A stretch of 64,000 bases of DNA from Steromphala cineraria. Lineage: Eukaryota; Mollusca; Gastropoda; Trochida; Trochidae. The notes below the pieces were generated by a model. The model ran no database searches and had not been told where the DNA came from. It saw only the letters and a list, made by a program, of their open reading frames with translations. Below are positions 35,579-46,234 of this stretch, in pieces (position 1 is the stretch's first letter; every line of letters begins with the position of its first letter). The stretch is taken from contig OU744732.1 in assembly GCA_916613615.1 (NCBI GenBank), positions 31,940,673-32,004,672 of the forward strand, given 5' to 3'. The translations under genes were made by a program, and so were the position numbers.

Positions 35579-35942
35579 TTAAGGGCCAGTAGCACGTTTT
35601 TATGGAGAATATAAGGTGATGTCAGGAAAATGAATATACATGGTTCCAATTAAAAGACAATGTATTTTAACTAAATGAAGCAGTAATAAATCAAATATAT
35701 AATGTAAAGTTTAGCCATGTGATTCCTTTTTCATGCACAAAATGAATTATAGGTGTTCACATAAAAATGGCAGCCAATGGATTTAATGTGAATCGTTATA
35801 ATTTGTTCTCTAACTATGGATGATTGGTTGGTGTAATGAGATTCTTGACACTATCAAAATAATACATTTAGCATTAACATACAATTATCAGTGAAAATTC
35901 TAAATATAAATTGTTAAAAAAAACATGCTCCTGCCCCTTTAA
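35579..35942 (-). mobile_element. MITE-A copy 5, reverse orientation
   Basis: Begins TTAAGGGCCAGTAGCACG and ends CATGCTCCTGCCCCTTTAA. The interior reads as the complement of the other copies (AGGTGATGTCAGGAAAATGA, TATGGATGATTGG). It is the only clearly inverted copy of the six. Confidence 0.87.
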
Positions 35943-36451
35943 ATTTTCAGCTTTTGGAGATCATGAATCAATTTAAACTTTTCGAAAATTAAAAAGTACA
36001 GTAACAAATGATTAATGCTCCATGGAAGAAGTTTGCACTATGAACCCAATTTTAACGTTCTCCTTTGTCTTATGTCTCAAGTTTCAAGCTATTTCGGGCT
36101 GGTTCAATCATTTTATAATCATTCTCATTTATCAGCAAAATCTCCTTTAGTATTATCATTATAAAAGGTAATAGAATTTTCCCCATATAACTCTCATATC
36201 TAGGATAGGTAAAGAAATATGAGATACATGTTTTTCTTAGATATTTTCAAGTTCTTCAAGTATCATTTTCTGATTATGAAGATGTATCTTAAACATCATT
36301 TTTTGCTTTATTTAATATATTCTTGTAAATCTTCATAGTCTTTCATTGTGCAAGTTTTGGTGATTTTGTTATTTGACAAATAGTGCAGAAATGTTAAATT
36401 TGATATTTTAAAAATTTATGCACTATTTCACATTATTTTAATATCGTATTC
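35943..36451. other. AT-rich stretch without recognised features
   Basis: Nothing supportable seen. Confidence 0.45.
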
Positions 36452-36850
36452 AATGTAATAAGCGCCCTTTCCCTATAAGTGCCTGCTAATGGTGTTTTTT
36501 ACAAAAAAACACTAAGCGCCTCCTCTCAAGGTTTCCTTACATTACAATGAAATTTTACATAAAAATGGTTTGGAGACTTGATTTCAGTCCTTCTCTTTAA
36601 TCATGGTCAGTGAATTTGTAACTTTTCGTTAGAAAACCGTGAAATTTTACATAAAAATGGTTTGGAGACTTGATTTCAGTCCTTCTCTTTAATCATGGTC
36701 ATTGAATTTGTAACTTTTCGTTAGAAAACTATATGTAGATTGAGAATATACAAACATTTTTATCATTTGAATGAATAAGACATTTTGATAAGCGTCCCCT
36801 TTTTCAAATATTGTAACTGCCCAAGGTGCTTAATAGGTGGAATACGGTAC
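36452..36850. mobile_element. Diverged relative of the GCGCTTATTAGAGG MITE
   Basis: GTAATAAGCGCCCTTTCCC at the left and AAGGTGCTTAATAGGTGGAA at the right resemble the inverted ends at 7,111-7,399. AAGCGCCTCCTCTCAAGG and GATAAGCGTCCCC occur within. Boundaries are approximate. Confidence 0.45.
36549..36731 (+). repeat. 92-bp tandem duplication, two units
   Basis: Units at 36,549-36,640 and 36,641-36,731 both run GAAATTTTACATAAAAATGG to ACTTTTCGTTAGAAAAC. The main difference seen is GTCAGTG against GTCATTG, so the event is recent compared with the host element. Confidence 0.9.
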
Positions 36851-37182
36851 CATAATTTTGAAATAAGAAGGCTCTTAGAGACATTTGTTTCCACATTTAA
36901 TAATTGTTCAAACCATACATTGGTAAACAAAGTCACTATTTCTCACTGTTCCCGGATAAACCTTGCAAGGTTAATCTATCTAACAGCAAGAGGTTTTTTG
37001 AAAAATAATAAACAACAACATTTTGTTTATTTGGTTTTGGAAATCAGCATCATTCCAGGTAAATATAAACATGAATCAAATATAAAGGCTTCCTTGTAAC
37101 CCAGAATGATTTTGATTTCATTTAAGTCGACTTGGCAGTCCCCTGGCTGCTGAGTTTTTGATTGTTACAGGGTTTGAGGAAT

Positions 37183-37186
<4 letters not shown>
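36851..37186. other. Unassigned stretch
   Basis: A 104-codon frame spans 36,785-37,099 across the end of the diverged MITE. No domain or motif recognised, and its start lies inside the repeat, so it is not called as a gene. Confidence 0.35.

Positions 37187-37210
<24 letters not shown>
37183..37210 (+). repeat. Poly-A tract
   Basis: A run of nearly thirty A. No retrotransposon body was recognised immediately upstream. Confidence 0.85.
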
Positions 37211-37213
<3 letters not shown>

Positions 37214-37961
37214 TTTCTCGCTTTCCATGACTAATTTGCTGAGGAAATAAGTTAATGTGTAGATATCTATTACTTCTCGTGTCGGCTTTTGGATCTATTT
37301 CCATAAAAAGGTTTTGTGTATTTATATATAATGACATCTCCAGACAAATTAAATGGTTCAAATTTCCTATGTCAGTTGAACTCTTTATACTTGAACAGGC
37401 TTTCTATTAGAAATAAATGCCATTTAGTTAGTGAACAATGTAACATTTTTATATTTGGGGTCTGTCGTATCGTGAACTTCCAAAACCAGGATCACACTAT
37501 CATCAATAGTACAGATTCTTGTACTTTTACGGGCCAAATTCCATGCAGGGTTACTATTAATAAAATTTCTCTACCAAAGGATACTGTTCAATTCCCATAC
37601 TAAATTATTTCTTTGATGATAATATCAGATGATTTCAAGATAAATTGAGGATATTATTTGAGTGTCCATGACAAACTATGTTTACGACACAAGTGCTTAA
37701 ATATTAGTATTTCCTGAGCGAGGGCAAGTGATGTATTGTCATTTAGGCACAAGTGATGTAAACATACATGACATTCATATGATATTCTGTTTATTACTGA
37801 AGTCACGAAATTAAACAAATACTCAAAATCTTCTTCTCAGCATAGGTGGTCTAACCTCTGCAGGCGGACTCTGGCATCATAGCATTGTTTATAACATGAC
37901 GTCACAATGGAAAAGTGATATGTTGCTCTTTGTTCTAACTGTAGGTGTATTTACCAATACA
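37211..37961. other. Unassigned AT-rich stretch
   Basis: A 95-codon frame (37,316-37,603) shows no recognisable domain. Nothing else was seen. Confidence 0.35.
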
Positions 37962-38385
37962 TAGAGGATATCTGTCTTTTCTTGACTAATACCATGTTTA
38001 TCTCATCGAGTGAGGTAGAAAGGTTATATTTTCACGAGTGTCGCAGCCACGAGTGAAAATATATAACTTTTCTACCTCACGAGATGAGATAAACATTGTT
38101 GTCAAGAATTGACGGATATTCTATTTATTATATGGTTTTACCATTGTAATTACGTCCGAAAAGGGTCGATTTCACGCCGAGCGGCCGCTAGGAACAGCTC
38201 GTCACCACAGTAACACTGTGACGTCATAAGCCAATTCGCCGCGTGAGACCATTGTTTTATGACGTCAAATTATATCAGTCACCGTTCGCAGTGAAAATAT
38301 AAGTTATTTTCACTGTAGCTTGATAGACAGTTTATTTCACTGATAAATCCCAGTTTTCACTGCTCGCCATATAATAAAACTCATT
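37962..38385. mobile_element. Element D copy 2, hairpin-bearing
   Basis: The palindrome at 37,962-38,126 matches that of copy 1 (TTTTCTTGAC, ACCATGTTTATCTCATCGAG, CACGAGTG around GTCGCAGC). It is followed by GTGACGTCATAAGCC, TTATGACGTCAAATTATATC and an end CGCCATATAATAAAA. Outside the hairpin it is only loosely similar to copy 1. Element C copy 2 starts 130 bp downstream. Confidence 0.55.
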
Positions 38386-38514
38386 TTTCGGTATCTGTGT
38401 TATAACTTTAGGTGTATTGACACCTCTACGTTTCTAATAATAATGAAGAGGAATATATGGATGACAACTTCTTGGTATGCGACATTCGACACAGGTTCTT
38501 GTGTTTTCGGATAC

Positions 38515-39573
38515 ATAGAGATTATTAACTGAGTGTGTTTCCGTATCATTAATATCATATAATAGGAATAAAATTTGTATTATGCGAGCCTTTGGCGAGC
38601 ATAATACATATATTTTTATTCCTATTATATGATATTAATGATACGGAAACACACGAGGTTAATAATTTCTTTATCATATAATGTCATTTAGAAATAAACG
38701 GGTTTAAACGAAAATATGATTCCTACTAAAAATATGTTTGACCTAGATTTCGCGGAGTAATTGCTTTCACAATAAACCAAGGTGAAGGTCATATTGTCGG
38801 CGATGTATAGTTGTGAACAGTCTAGAAATATTCCTTCACGAAATGGTTTTTTTCACAGTGTTAGAAACGTCTTCTACAATCTATCGACATTTTCAGTCTA
38901 ATTCCGAGTGCACGAGTAAACATTGTATCTTTTTATAACACAAAATGTGTAAGAACCACTTGTCAACGTCGCTACAACAGGGGAAGTAACTCTAACTGCA
39001 TTTTGAAAAGCTGCATTGTCATTGTTGTTACGCCAGTTCAGTTACGGTATCCTTAGACGAAACGCCGACTATTTGCGAAGGTAAAGTTGTTGCGTATGTT
39101 ACTCCGCTACTAGATAATCTGTACTACCACTAGAATATGATTTGTTTTTGCTGATAAGTTGGTAACCGACACGGTCAAAGCGATCTATGCCTATGTTTTT
39201 CACGAAAATAGAAGCACATTTTTCTTTTCGATATTGTTAGCTGCATATCGTTATATTTTTTAAACCAACGATGAAAACAACTTGAAATGCTTGGAAAACC
39301 AAGCTATGATTTCTAAAATACGAATGCGTGATAAATTTACCCTGACGGATTTTGTACGATATTTTATTCGATAGAAACACAAAACCTGAAAACTCCCGAC
39401 GACGTTATCAATGGTTAGTGACCGTTTTAGGACTCGCATGACATGCATGGAGTTTTGAGAAAATAGTTCGTGTTTTGACCTAATTTGCATCTTTATCAGA
39501 TTTTGAGGCAATCGGATACCAAGTTTATCAGATAGCTTTATTGCATCGATAACACCCTCCATTATATGATAAA
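38515..39573 (-). mobile_element. Element C copy 2, inverted relative to copy 1
   Basis: Complement of 15,648-16,707 over the full length, palindrome first and TATCATATAATGG end last (39,561-39,573). Visible differences are few, mostly single bases such as CTCCGCTAC context changes near 39,100. The two copies are in opposite orientation about 22 kb apart. Confidence 0.78.
39260..39562 (-). CDS. 100-aa open frame inside element C copy 2, doubtful
   Basis: The ATG lies within the element's own terminal repeat (ATATAATGGAGGG), giving MEGVIDAIKLSDKLGIRLPQ at the start; an upstream ATG in flanking DNA would add six residues. The peptide is basic with no recognised domain. Copy 1 keeps the last 80 or so residues unchanged but has a stop near residue 13. 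Coding is possible because the base changes seen in the shared frame are silent, but three changes are too few to decide. Confidence 0.25.
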   Translation of the reverse strand: MEGVIDAIKLSDKLGIRLPQNLIKMQIRSKHELFSQNSMHVMRVLKRSLTIDNVVGSFQVLCFYRIKYRTKSVRVNLSRIRILEIIAWFSKHFKLFSSLV

Positions 39574-39883
39574 CCTTCATATTATTTTATCTACCATTTT
39601 TTCTACCATTTCAAGCAGTGAGAAATCTTAAGCTGTAGATAAAAGGAATGCTTTATCTCACCCTGCATAATATTGTTGATAGTTCTTGACATTTTGTTCA
39701 ATTTGTTTATTGATTTTGACTTTTCAACATAGAAATGCCATTTTGATATCTGCCTAAAACTTTTATTTGTCATTTTGGTTGAAGGGGAGATTGTTAGAAT
39801 TAAGTATTTTTGTATGTGCCAAATCATTATGAAAAATAATTACGAAAATTGATGATGCACCTTTAACACATTATCTACGCTAT
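39574..39883. other. Unassigned AT-rich stretch
   Basis: Nothing recognised in this short gap. Confidence 0.4.
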
Positions 39884-40122
39884 GCCTCGGAGACCAACGA
39901 TTCAAACAGGAGGTATATTGAGTGTGCACCTCGGGAAGTATATCAGATATTCGGGTTGTGTCTCCGACAGCCACAGTGCAGTTAATCGTTTTTCTGCCTT
40001 TACAATGTTGAGTGTCAAGCAAGAAAGCAACAACTCCCATATTTTAACATCTTCTGTTATGACACGACACAGGAATCAAACCCCGGTGACGAGCTGACAT
40101 TCTACCACTGAGCTACATCTAC
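39884..40122 (-). mobile_element. tRNA-derived SINE (family 3), copy 2
   Basis: On the minus strand the head reads AGATGTAGCTCAGTGGTAGA (A box) and GGGGTTTGATTCCTGTG (B box). The body contains complements of GTCAAGCAAGAAAGCAACAA and TCTCCGACAGCCACAGTGC. It ends three bases from the TTAA of MITE-A copy 6. The flanking stems do not form a tRNA. Confidence 0.75.
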
Positions 40123-40124
40123 TT

Positions 40125-40486
40125 TTAAAGGGGTAGTAGCACATTTTTTGATAATTTTATATTTTAAATATTTCACTTATAATTGTAAGTTAATGCTAAA
40201 TGTGTTATATTGACCGTGTTAACAATCTCATTACACAAGCCAATCACCCATAGTCAGAGGACAAAGTATGAGGATTCACATAAAATCCATTGGCGGCCAT
40301 TTTTTGGAACACCTTTAATTCATTTTGTGTAAGAAAAAGGAATCCCATGGCTAAACTTTACATTATATATTTGAATTATTACTGCTTCATTTAGTTTAAA
40401 TACATTGTCTTTCAATTGGAACCATTTATTTTCATGTTCCTGACATCACCTTATATTCCCCCTAAAAACGTGCTACTGCCCCTTAA
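40125..40486 (+). mobile_element. MITE-A copy 6
   Basis: Left end TTAAAGGGGTAGTAGCACA, right end CGTGCTACTGCCCCTTAA. Interior blocks AGCCAATCACCCATAGTCAG, CCATTGGCGGCCATTTTTTG and TTCATTTTGTGTAAGAAAAA. It is inserted at the 5' end of a SINE. Confidence 0.88.
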
Positions 40487-41211
40487 AACTTAGCATTGAA
40501 ATACTCATTAAACACAAACCAGTTACATAATGAACACAAAACTGAAAAAATTGCTGAAACAATAAAATACCTGTAAAAGGTGTCATTTATGGTTTTGATT
40601 GACATGAAACACAAGTTACAAAATCTGTTCAATTATTATCGTTATACAATGTCAATCTCATCCAAGGACACTGACCTCTAACTAACCATGTAATCAATAG
40701 TTTAAAGGGTTATCTCACATTTTCAATTAACATTTGTTGCAGGTTTATTCTCTCAGGGTTTGTGGTGCCCTATATAAACTTCATCCCCTTTCTTTGCCTG
40801 ATTAATGAAACATATTGCCTCTTTTCATCTTATTTATTACCAACATAATAAAACCGAACACGCACAAATCTCTATAATCTGTTTTATTGGCAGGCTGATA
40901 AAACTTGATACATTCTAATCTATCTCGTCTATTTTATCATAGGCCTTGCAAACCTTTATGAAAGAGAGAAATTCAATCCATATAGAAAAGTTTATGTTGT
41001 GGTTGCGTGTGCTTGATCAAACTAAAAGGTTTTTTGAAACTGTTTCTTTTATAAGCTGTACTTTGAAGTACATATAATGGTTTTGAGGAAATGTAACTAC
41101 AACATAGTGTACTGGAGTCACCTTTCCTTTATTGTTGAAGGAATATCAAAACTTCCTGAAATATTGGCTTTATGTTTGTAAAAAGTCTTCATAGTTTTTA
41201 TAACAAGCTAC
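40487..41211. other. Unassigned AT-rich stretch
   Basis: Nothing recognised before the microsatellite. Confidence 0.45.
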
Positions 41212-41220
41212 TACTCACAA

Positions 41221-41312
<92 letters not shown>

Positions 41313-41358
41313 TACTACTACTATACTACTACTACTACCACTACCACTACTACTACTA

Positions 41359-41403
<45 letters not shown>

Positions 41404-41958
41404 TTCTACTTCTACTTCTACTTCTACTACTACAACTACTACTATACTACTTCTACTACTACTACTACTACTACAACTACTACTACTACTACTACTACTT
41501 TTACTACCACCACTATTACTAACACTTCTGCTACAATTACTACTTTTTCTTCTACTAATATTATTACTATAACTGCTACCCCTTAAACCACCACCACTAC
41601 TACTACCACTACCACTACTTCTTTAGTGCTACATCTACTATTACTACTACTACTACACCTACTACCACTACCATTACCACTACCACTTCATTGCTTCTAC
41701 CATCACCACTACCACTTCATTGTTACAACCACCACCACTGCTGCTATTACTACTACCACTACCACTACTACTTCCTTGCTATAGCCACTACCATTCATAA
41801 CTACTATTACTACTACTACACTACCACTACTTCTACTTCTACTACTACTTCCACTACTTCTGCTGCCACTACCACTACCATTTCTACTACAGCTGTCAAT
41901 GGTAACTGCATCTTCAACTGTTACTATTGTAACACTGTTACTACTACTACTACTGCTT

Positions 41959-41997
<39 letters not shown>

Positions 41998-41999
41998 AT
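41212..41999 (+). repeat. ACT trinucleotide microsatellite, about 0.8 kb
   Basis: Near-pure ACT from 41,220 to about 41,310, then ACT mixed with ACC, TCT and ATT variants, and pure again at 41,940-41,997. Long frames of poly-Tyr, poly-Thr or poly-Leu reflect the three phases of the repeat. Confidence 0.97.
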
Positions 42000-42189
42000 C
42001 AGCTTACACCAAATTTACAATTTCTTCAACAACTGCCATTCTCATAGGTTTAAGTCAAGATGTATGGTACACCTGTACTACCTGCCCAAGTCTATCAGGT
42101 AGATCAGTCTGACCTTCTGTTTGTTTATGTTATGCAACAAGCAAACTGTGACCTTATTACCTACGGACCACCTGCCGACATCAGCAGCA

Positions 42190-42250
42190 ATACCTATAGA
42201 TATAGATATATATATATATATCTACACACATACATGTACATGTACATCCA
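42190..42250 (+). repeat. TA/GATA/ACAT simple repeat
   Basis: TATAGATATAGATATATATA followed by ACACACATACATGTACATGT, a short compound microsatellite. Confidence 0.85.
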
Positions 42251-43862
42251 GTCGACGGTCATTGGCCTGTGCCACATCTAGAACAGTAATAGCATTAGGT
42301 ACTTCCTTACGTCAATATCAGGCGTAAATGTACACTGATCGTACACTGATCTATGTTGACAGGTGTTAGAAGTCTTTAGGGAATATTGTTTCTCTTTGAT
42401 ACTTGGGTGTTTTAAAATCTGTGTTCTCCTACGTATCAGTGTTTATTACAATTATAAGATTCTTCCTGAAACTTCTACTTATTTTATGATGATGTTACTA
42501 CTATGATGGTTTAGATTCTTAATACCTCCTCTTTAATGTGGCAGAGGAACTGCTCAAAAAACTTTTGATGCTGCTTTTTCTTCTTGCAACTGTTGTTGCT
42601 TTTGTAAATGTTGTTGATAATAGGTGGTGTATGTTATACTATTGGTGTTGCTGTAGGTATTACTATTGCTGTTACTATTAATGATACTATGGTATAGTAT
42701 TACTATTAGTGTTGTACTATTGGCAATACTGTTGTTGTTGCTATTGATGCACTACTGCTTTTTGTCAGTCCTATTTGAAGTACTACATTGCTAATGGCTG
42801 AAATATTGCCCAAACAACGTAAAACAGTAACTCCCTCCCCATGCACTCTTTAAGTACTATAATACTACTGTACGTTGGTATAAGTGCGACTTACAAATAC
42901 TACTTCTTCTTATATTAATAATTGAACTTCTAGTACTTACCTGCTCTATCCATGAATTCTATCATATTAATTCATCATTTCCACGTTTCTATTTTTCTTT
43001 CCGTCTGGCACAGTGCCCTATATCTAAACTTTGATGTAATAAATTGTTTTTATTCATTCTATAGCAGAAGAGTAGTAACTGACAAACTATCAGTAATATC
43101 TTGATGAATGTCAGCGACAATGATACTTTTGATACAATTACTCTGATACTTATCTGGAAAACGTATACTAGTAACCCAAATCATGAGCACGTGCTCGTCA
43201 GACAGCTACGTACAAGTTAGCTGGTTAAACGCCCCGTAAGAGAGTATGTTTAATCTGCAACTAACGTCAGAGAAGCAGTATTCCTGACACTTATTGCTGA
43301 AAATATTACACGCTAGATTTCAGCTGTCATTGTTCTTGTCTGCCCGTCACTCACACCGACCGCAACTTGCGATTATTAGCTCCGATATCGAACAAGAGAT
43401 CTGGGTACTTAAAGATTGACATTTAGAGTCGAAGTGGTGATTTGTGTTAAGAACTTGTAGATTTAGATTTATTTATGTGCCAAACAAAAACCATGACTCA
43501 GAAATTTACTTTCGTTTACGTTTGACATTTACAGTGAATGTACATTTCTGTTTAGATAAAGTTACACAAACCACAACTTAGTTTACTTGTTTTATGAATC
43601 AGTTGTTAAAGTGTGACAGGTTTAACTTTATTTCTGTCATATATTAAGCTGCTACTTCAACGATAAGATCATGTCTTGTATTTTTTGTAAAGTGAATCCT
43701 AGCATACATTCCTATTGAGATACATGATACAATCAATTCATAACAGTTCATTTGAAGCACATAATCAAGTGTAAAATATTTTTGCTTATTATTTGTAAAT
43801 TTGACTATTTTCACATTTTATAAAAAAAATAAAATTAAGTCAACCATCAGTCCTATGAGTGT
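42251..43862. other. Unassigned stretch upstream of the DIRS element
   Basis: Degenerate TTG/ATT/ACT trinucleotide runs at 42,570-42,780. GAGCACGTGCTC, a 12-bp palindrome with an E-box core, lies at 43,185-43,196. No exon could be supported. Confidence 0.4.
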
Positions 43863-43880
43863 ATAATTATTGCGAAAACC

Positions 43881-44040
43881 CTTACCTCTAAACCAACATT
43901 GACTTATTTCTCTCTTTTCGGAGAGATCGTACAGAGTGTGAAAAATAAAATTTTTTAGTGGTCTGCGTGTTCCTCTTCCTGATTTACCTCCCTTGGGAAT
44001 TATCTCCCTTGAATTTTCAAACTCAGCTGTCATTCTTTTC
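43881..44040 (+). repeat. DIRS left inverted terminal repeat (160 bp)
   Basis: Runs CTTACCTCTAAACCAACATT to TCAGCTGTCATTCTTTTC. It is the reverse complement of 49,939-50,098 at the same length, with one difference seen (AAAATTTTTT against AAATTTTTTT). The outer 18 bp, with TTGCGAAAACC, are unique to this side. Confidence 0.95.
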
Positions 44041-44247
44041 TCTGTACGCCGCGAGAACGGTCGTACTCTGTGTGAATTGATCTTCTTGTCTCTCAAGTTT
44101 TGGATTGCTTCCTATTGGATACTCACTGTGTTTTTCCTTCGGATTACTGTGATTCTCTTGGATTATTGTGTTTCTGAACGGATTACCTGAGTTTTTTGGA
44201 AGTTTCTTCTTGGGTGAGAATTTTCTTAACGTGTTCTAAAATTCAAG
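44041..44247 (+). promoter_or_regulatory. DIRS 5' leader
   Basis: Sits between the left inverted repeat and the Gag start. It contains TTCTCTTGGATTATTGTG-like T-rich runs and no TATA box I would defend. It presumably holds the transcription start, by position. Confidence 0.4.
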
Positions 44248-46131
44248 ATGGCTGCTGTTCAAAAGAAATGTGTTGAATGTCAACGTTATCTTTGTAAAGG
44301 CGACCCTCATTCACTGTGTTATGCCTGCTGCGATAAGACTTCTTGTAATCTCACTAAACGATGTCTCATGTGTAATCATCTTTCTCTGGACGAATGGGAG
44401 ATTATGCATAATAATAGATCCAAGCCCAAAACTCCTAAACGCAAGGCCACGGCTAAGTCTACCCCTTCTTCTCTCAAGAAATCTAAGTTTCTTGTTGAGC
44501 CCACTCCGGATACCAAGCCCTCCGAGTTAGAGCAAATCAAGGCCATGCTTGCCAAGCTTTCCTCAAGTATGTCCTCTATGCAGCAGCAGACAGCCAAGCG
44601 CTTCTCGGACTTGGAAGCCAGCCAGTCATCGAGCCGTATGCGGCCTGCCTCCCCGACCCGTGAGTCGGTGGAGCGGGCGGTCGACTCAGCTCATTTGCTT
44701 AGCCAAGGGGTCACGGGCCGAGGTCCCGTTGATTCACGAAGCGAGCATGAGCCCGGTAGCTTGACCTCCCGTGACCCACTGTCGAATGCCACGGTGCCTA
44801 GCGGCACACGGGCTTCGCTTGGGACTCAGGGCAAGCAGGTGGATCCCGTTAAGCGGCCCGTTAGCACGGGTAGCACGGGTCCTACCGCTCCGGCTGACGA
44901 TGCTGGCTTACAGCCCCCTGCTCGGGTGGCCCGTGAGCCACAGGCAGATTACATCAGCATTCAGGATCCGCCTATTATTCCCGTGCTACACGATGTCAAA
45001 GTGCAAGCTGGACTTTGTCACTCATCCACGGATACGGACTCCTTGGATTTCGGTGTTAGCGCCAAGGAGGGCCAACTGATTATTCATCCTGATGAATCCT
45101 CTTTTCCTCTTATCCCTGACTGGTCTTTTCCGGATAAATTGGAATACCTTCATCGACTGAAACCCTGCACAGTGCCTATTGTGTCAGAGGAGACGGCCTC
45201 TCCTAGGCCTGAGGAGTTAGGAGATTCGGGGACGCTTCCTCCCTCCCGACCTTCCAGACTTTCTTTGCCTCATTCTTCGGTGATCAAGACAGCTTGTAAC
45301 AACATCAATGACAAGCTCTCTAATCAATCAGGACAAGTAGGAGTACCCAAGTTCAGAGCCAAGGCGGCTTACTTAGTCCACAACAGATTCGTGTCTCAGG
45401 ATCCCCCCGTTTTGGACAAGGATTTTGCTAGGTTGAATCCCAAAGCCTCTACTTCTAATTTTCCTTCCATTTCCAAGACAGATGGTAATGAGATCGAACG
45501 GAATACTAGAGCTTCCTTGGACATGTTGTCATACATGAACTGGTTTTGTGCGGGTATCAGAGAGATGCTACCCCCCAAGTTTTCAACATATGAGGATGTG
45601 ACCCCAGACACACTTCAGACCATGAGAGCCGATGACGTTGCTATGGCCCATGGTTTCCTGGATTCTATTTTTGTCGCCTCTCAGGATTTAGCCGCAGTAT
45701 CTACCAACACCATGGCGCGCTTTGTTCTGACTGAAAGACAACAACATATCTCAAAGATCCGGGATGTGCCAGCGGATGTCAAGGATTCTCTTCTGTGCCA
45801 ACCTATCCAAGCTCCGTCTTTGTTTAATGGAGAGTGTACTCGAGCTAGCGAGACTCAGGATTCCATGACCTCCAAATCTCTCAATCTGAAATTGACTCAG
45901 GCTCTACTAGGCAGGGGCTCCTTCCAAGGACAGCGTCGCGGTAACCCTAACCCTCGACTTAACCCTCAGCCGAAACAGTCCTTTCCTTCAACATCGTCTT
46001 CCTCGCAGTTCAGGGGCAACCACCGGGGCCGCAGGGACTTCCACCCCCCGCAGTCAAGGGAACAGCCAAGATCCTTCAGACAGGACCAGTCTAGGCCCTT
46101 TCGGGGATCTAAAGGAGGCTTTAAGCGATGA
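44248..46131 (+). CDS. gag: DIRS ORF1, Gag-like protein (627 aa)
   Basis: Likely the structural or nucleic-acid-binding protein of the element. The N terminus has nine cysteines between residues 8 and 42 (C8, C11, C16, C24, C27, C28, C33, C39, C42), a CX2C-rich zinc-binding pattern. A lysine-rich stretch (KPKTPKRKATAKS) that could direct nuclear import follows near residues 58-80, then a short coiled-coil-like segment (ELEQIKAMLAKLSSSM) near 92-120. A long Pro/Ser-rich linker leads to a conserved-looking central region (about 340-540). The C terminus is Arg/Gly/Gln-rich (RGNHRGRRDFH), typical of RNA binding. Start is ATG in AAG-ATG-G context. The stop at 46,129-46,131 falls within the next frame, which is already open from 45,911. 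Function is inferred from position and composition; Gag sequences are poorly conserved between DIRS elements. Confidence 0.85.
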   Translation: MAAVQKKCVECQRYLCKGDPHSLCYACCDKTSCNLTKRCLMCNHLSLDEWEIMHNNRSKPKTPKRKATAKSTPSSLKKSKFLVEPTPDTKPSELEQIKAMLAKLSSSMSSMQQQTAKRFSDLEASQSSSRMRPASPTRESVERAVDSAHLLSQGVTGRGPVDSRSEHEPGSLTSRDPLSNATVPSGTRASLGTQGKQVDPVKRPVSTGSTGPTAPADDAGLQPPARVAREPQADYISIQDPPIIPVLHDVKVQAGLCHSSTDTDSLDFGVSAKEGQLIIHPDESSFPLIPDWSFPDKLEYLHRLKPCTVPIVSEETASPRPEELGDSGTLPPSRPSRLSLPHSSVIKTACNNINDKLSNQSGQVGVPKFRAKAAYLVHNRFVSQDPPVLDKDFARLNPKASTSNFPSISKTDGNEIERNTRASLDMLSYMNWFCAGIREMLPPKFSTYEDVTPDTLQTMRADDVAMAHGFLDSIFVASQDLAAVSTNTMARFVLTERQQHISKIRDVPADVKDSLLCQPIQAPSLFNGECTRASETQDSMTSKSLNLKLTQALLGRGSFQGQRRGNPNPRLNPQPKQSFPSTSSSSQFRGNHRGRRDFHPPQSREQPRSFRQDQSRPFRGSKGGFKR

Positions 46132-46234
46132 CTCCCACGCCACCTCAAGTCTTCAGCCTTCCCCCTTACGACCGCTTCCGTCCACGGACTTATCCTTACG
46201 GATTCCCTTTCCTCAGTCGATCTCCCACTCGCCC

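Noticed and set aside
36785..37099. 104-aa frame
   Set aside because: Starts inside a diverged MITE and has no recognisable motif.
40050..40122. tRNA gene on the minus strand
   Set aside because: Same SINE family as at 35 kb; no complete cloverleaf.
41172..42102. Poly-Tyr, poly-Thr and poly-Leu frames of 67-118 aa
   Set aside because: These are the three phases of the ACT trinucleotide repeat.
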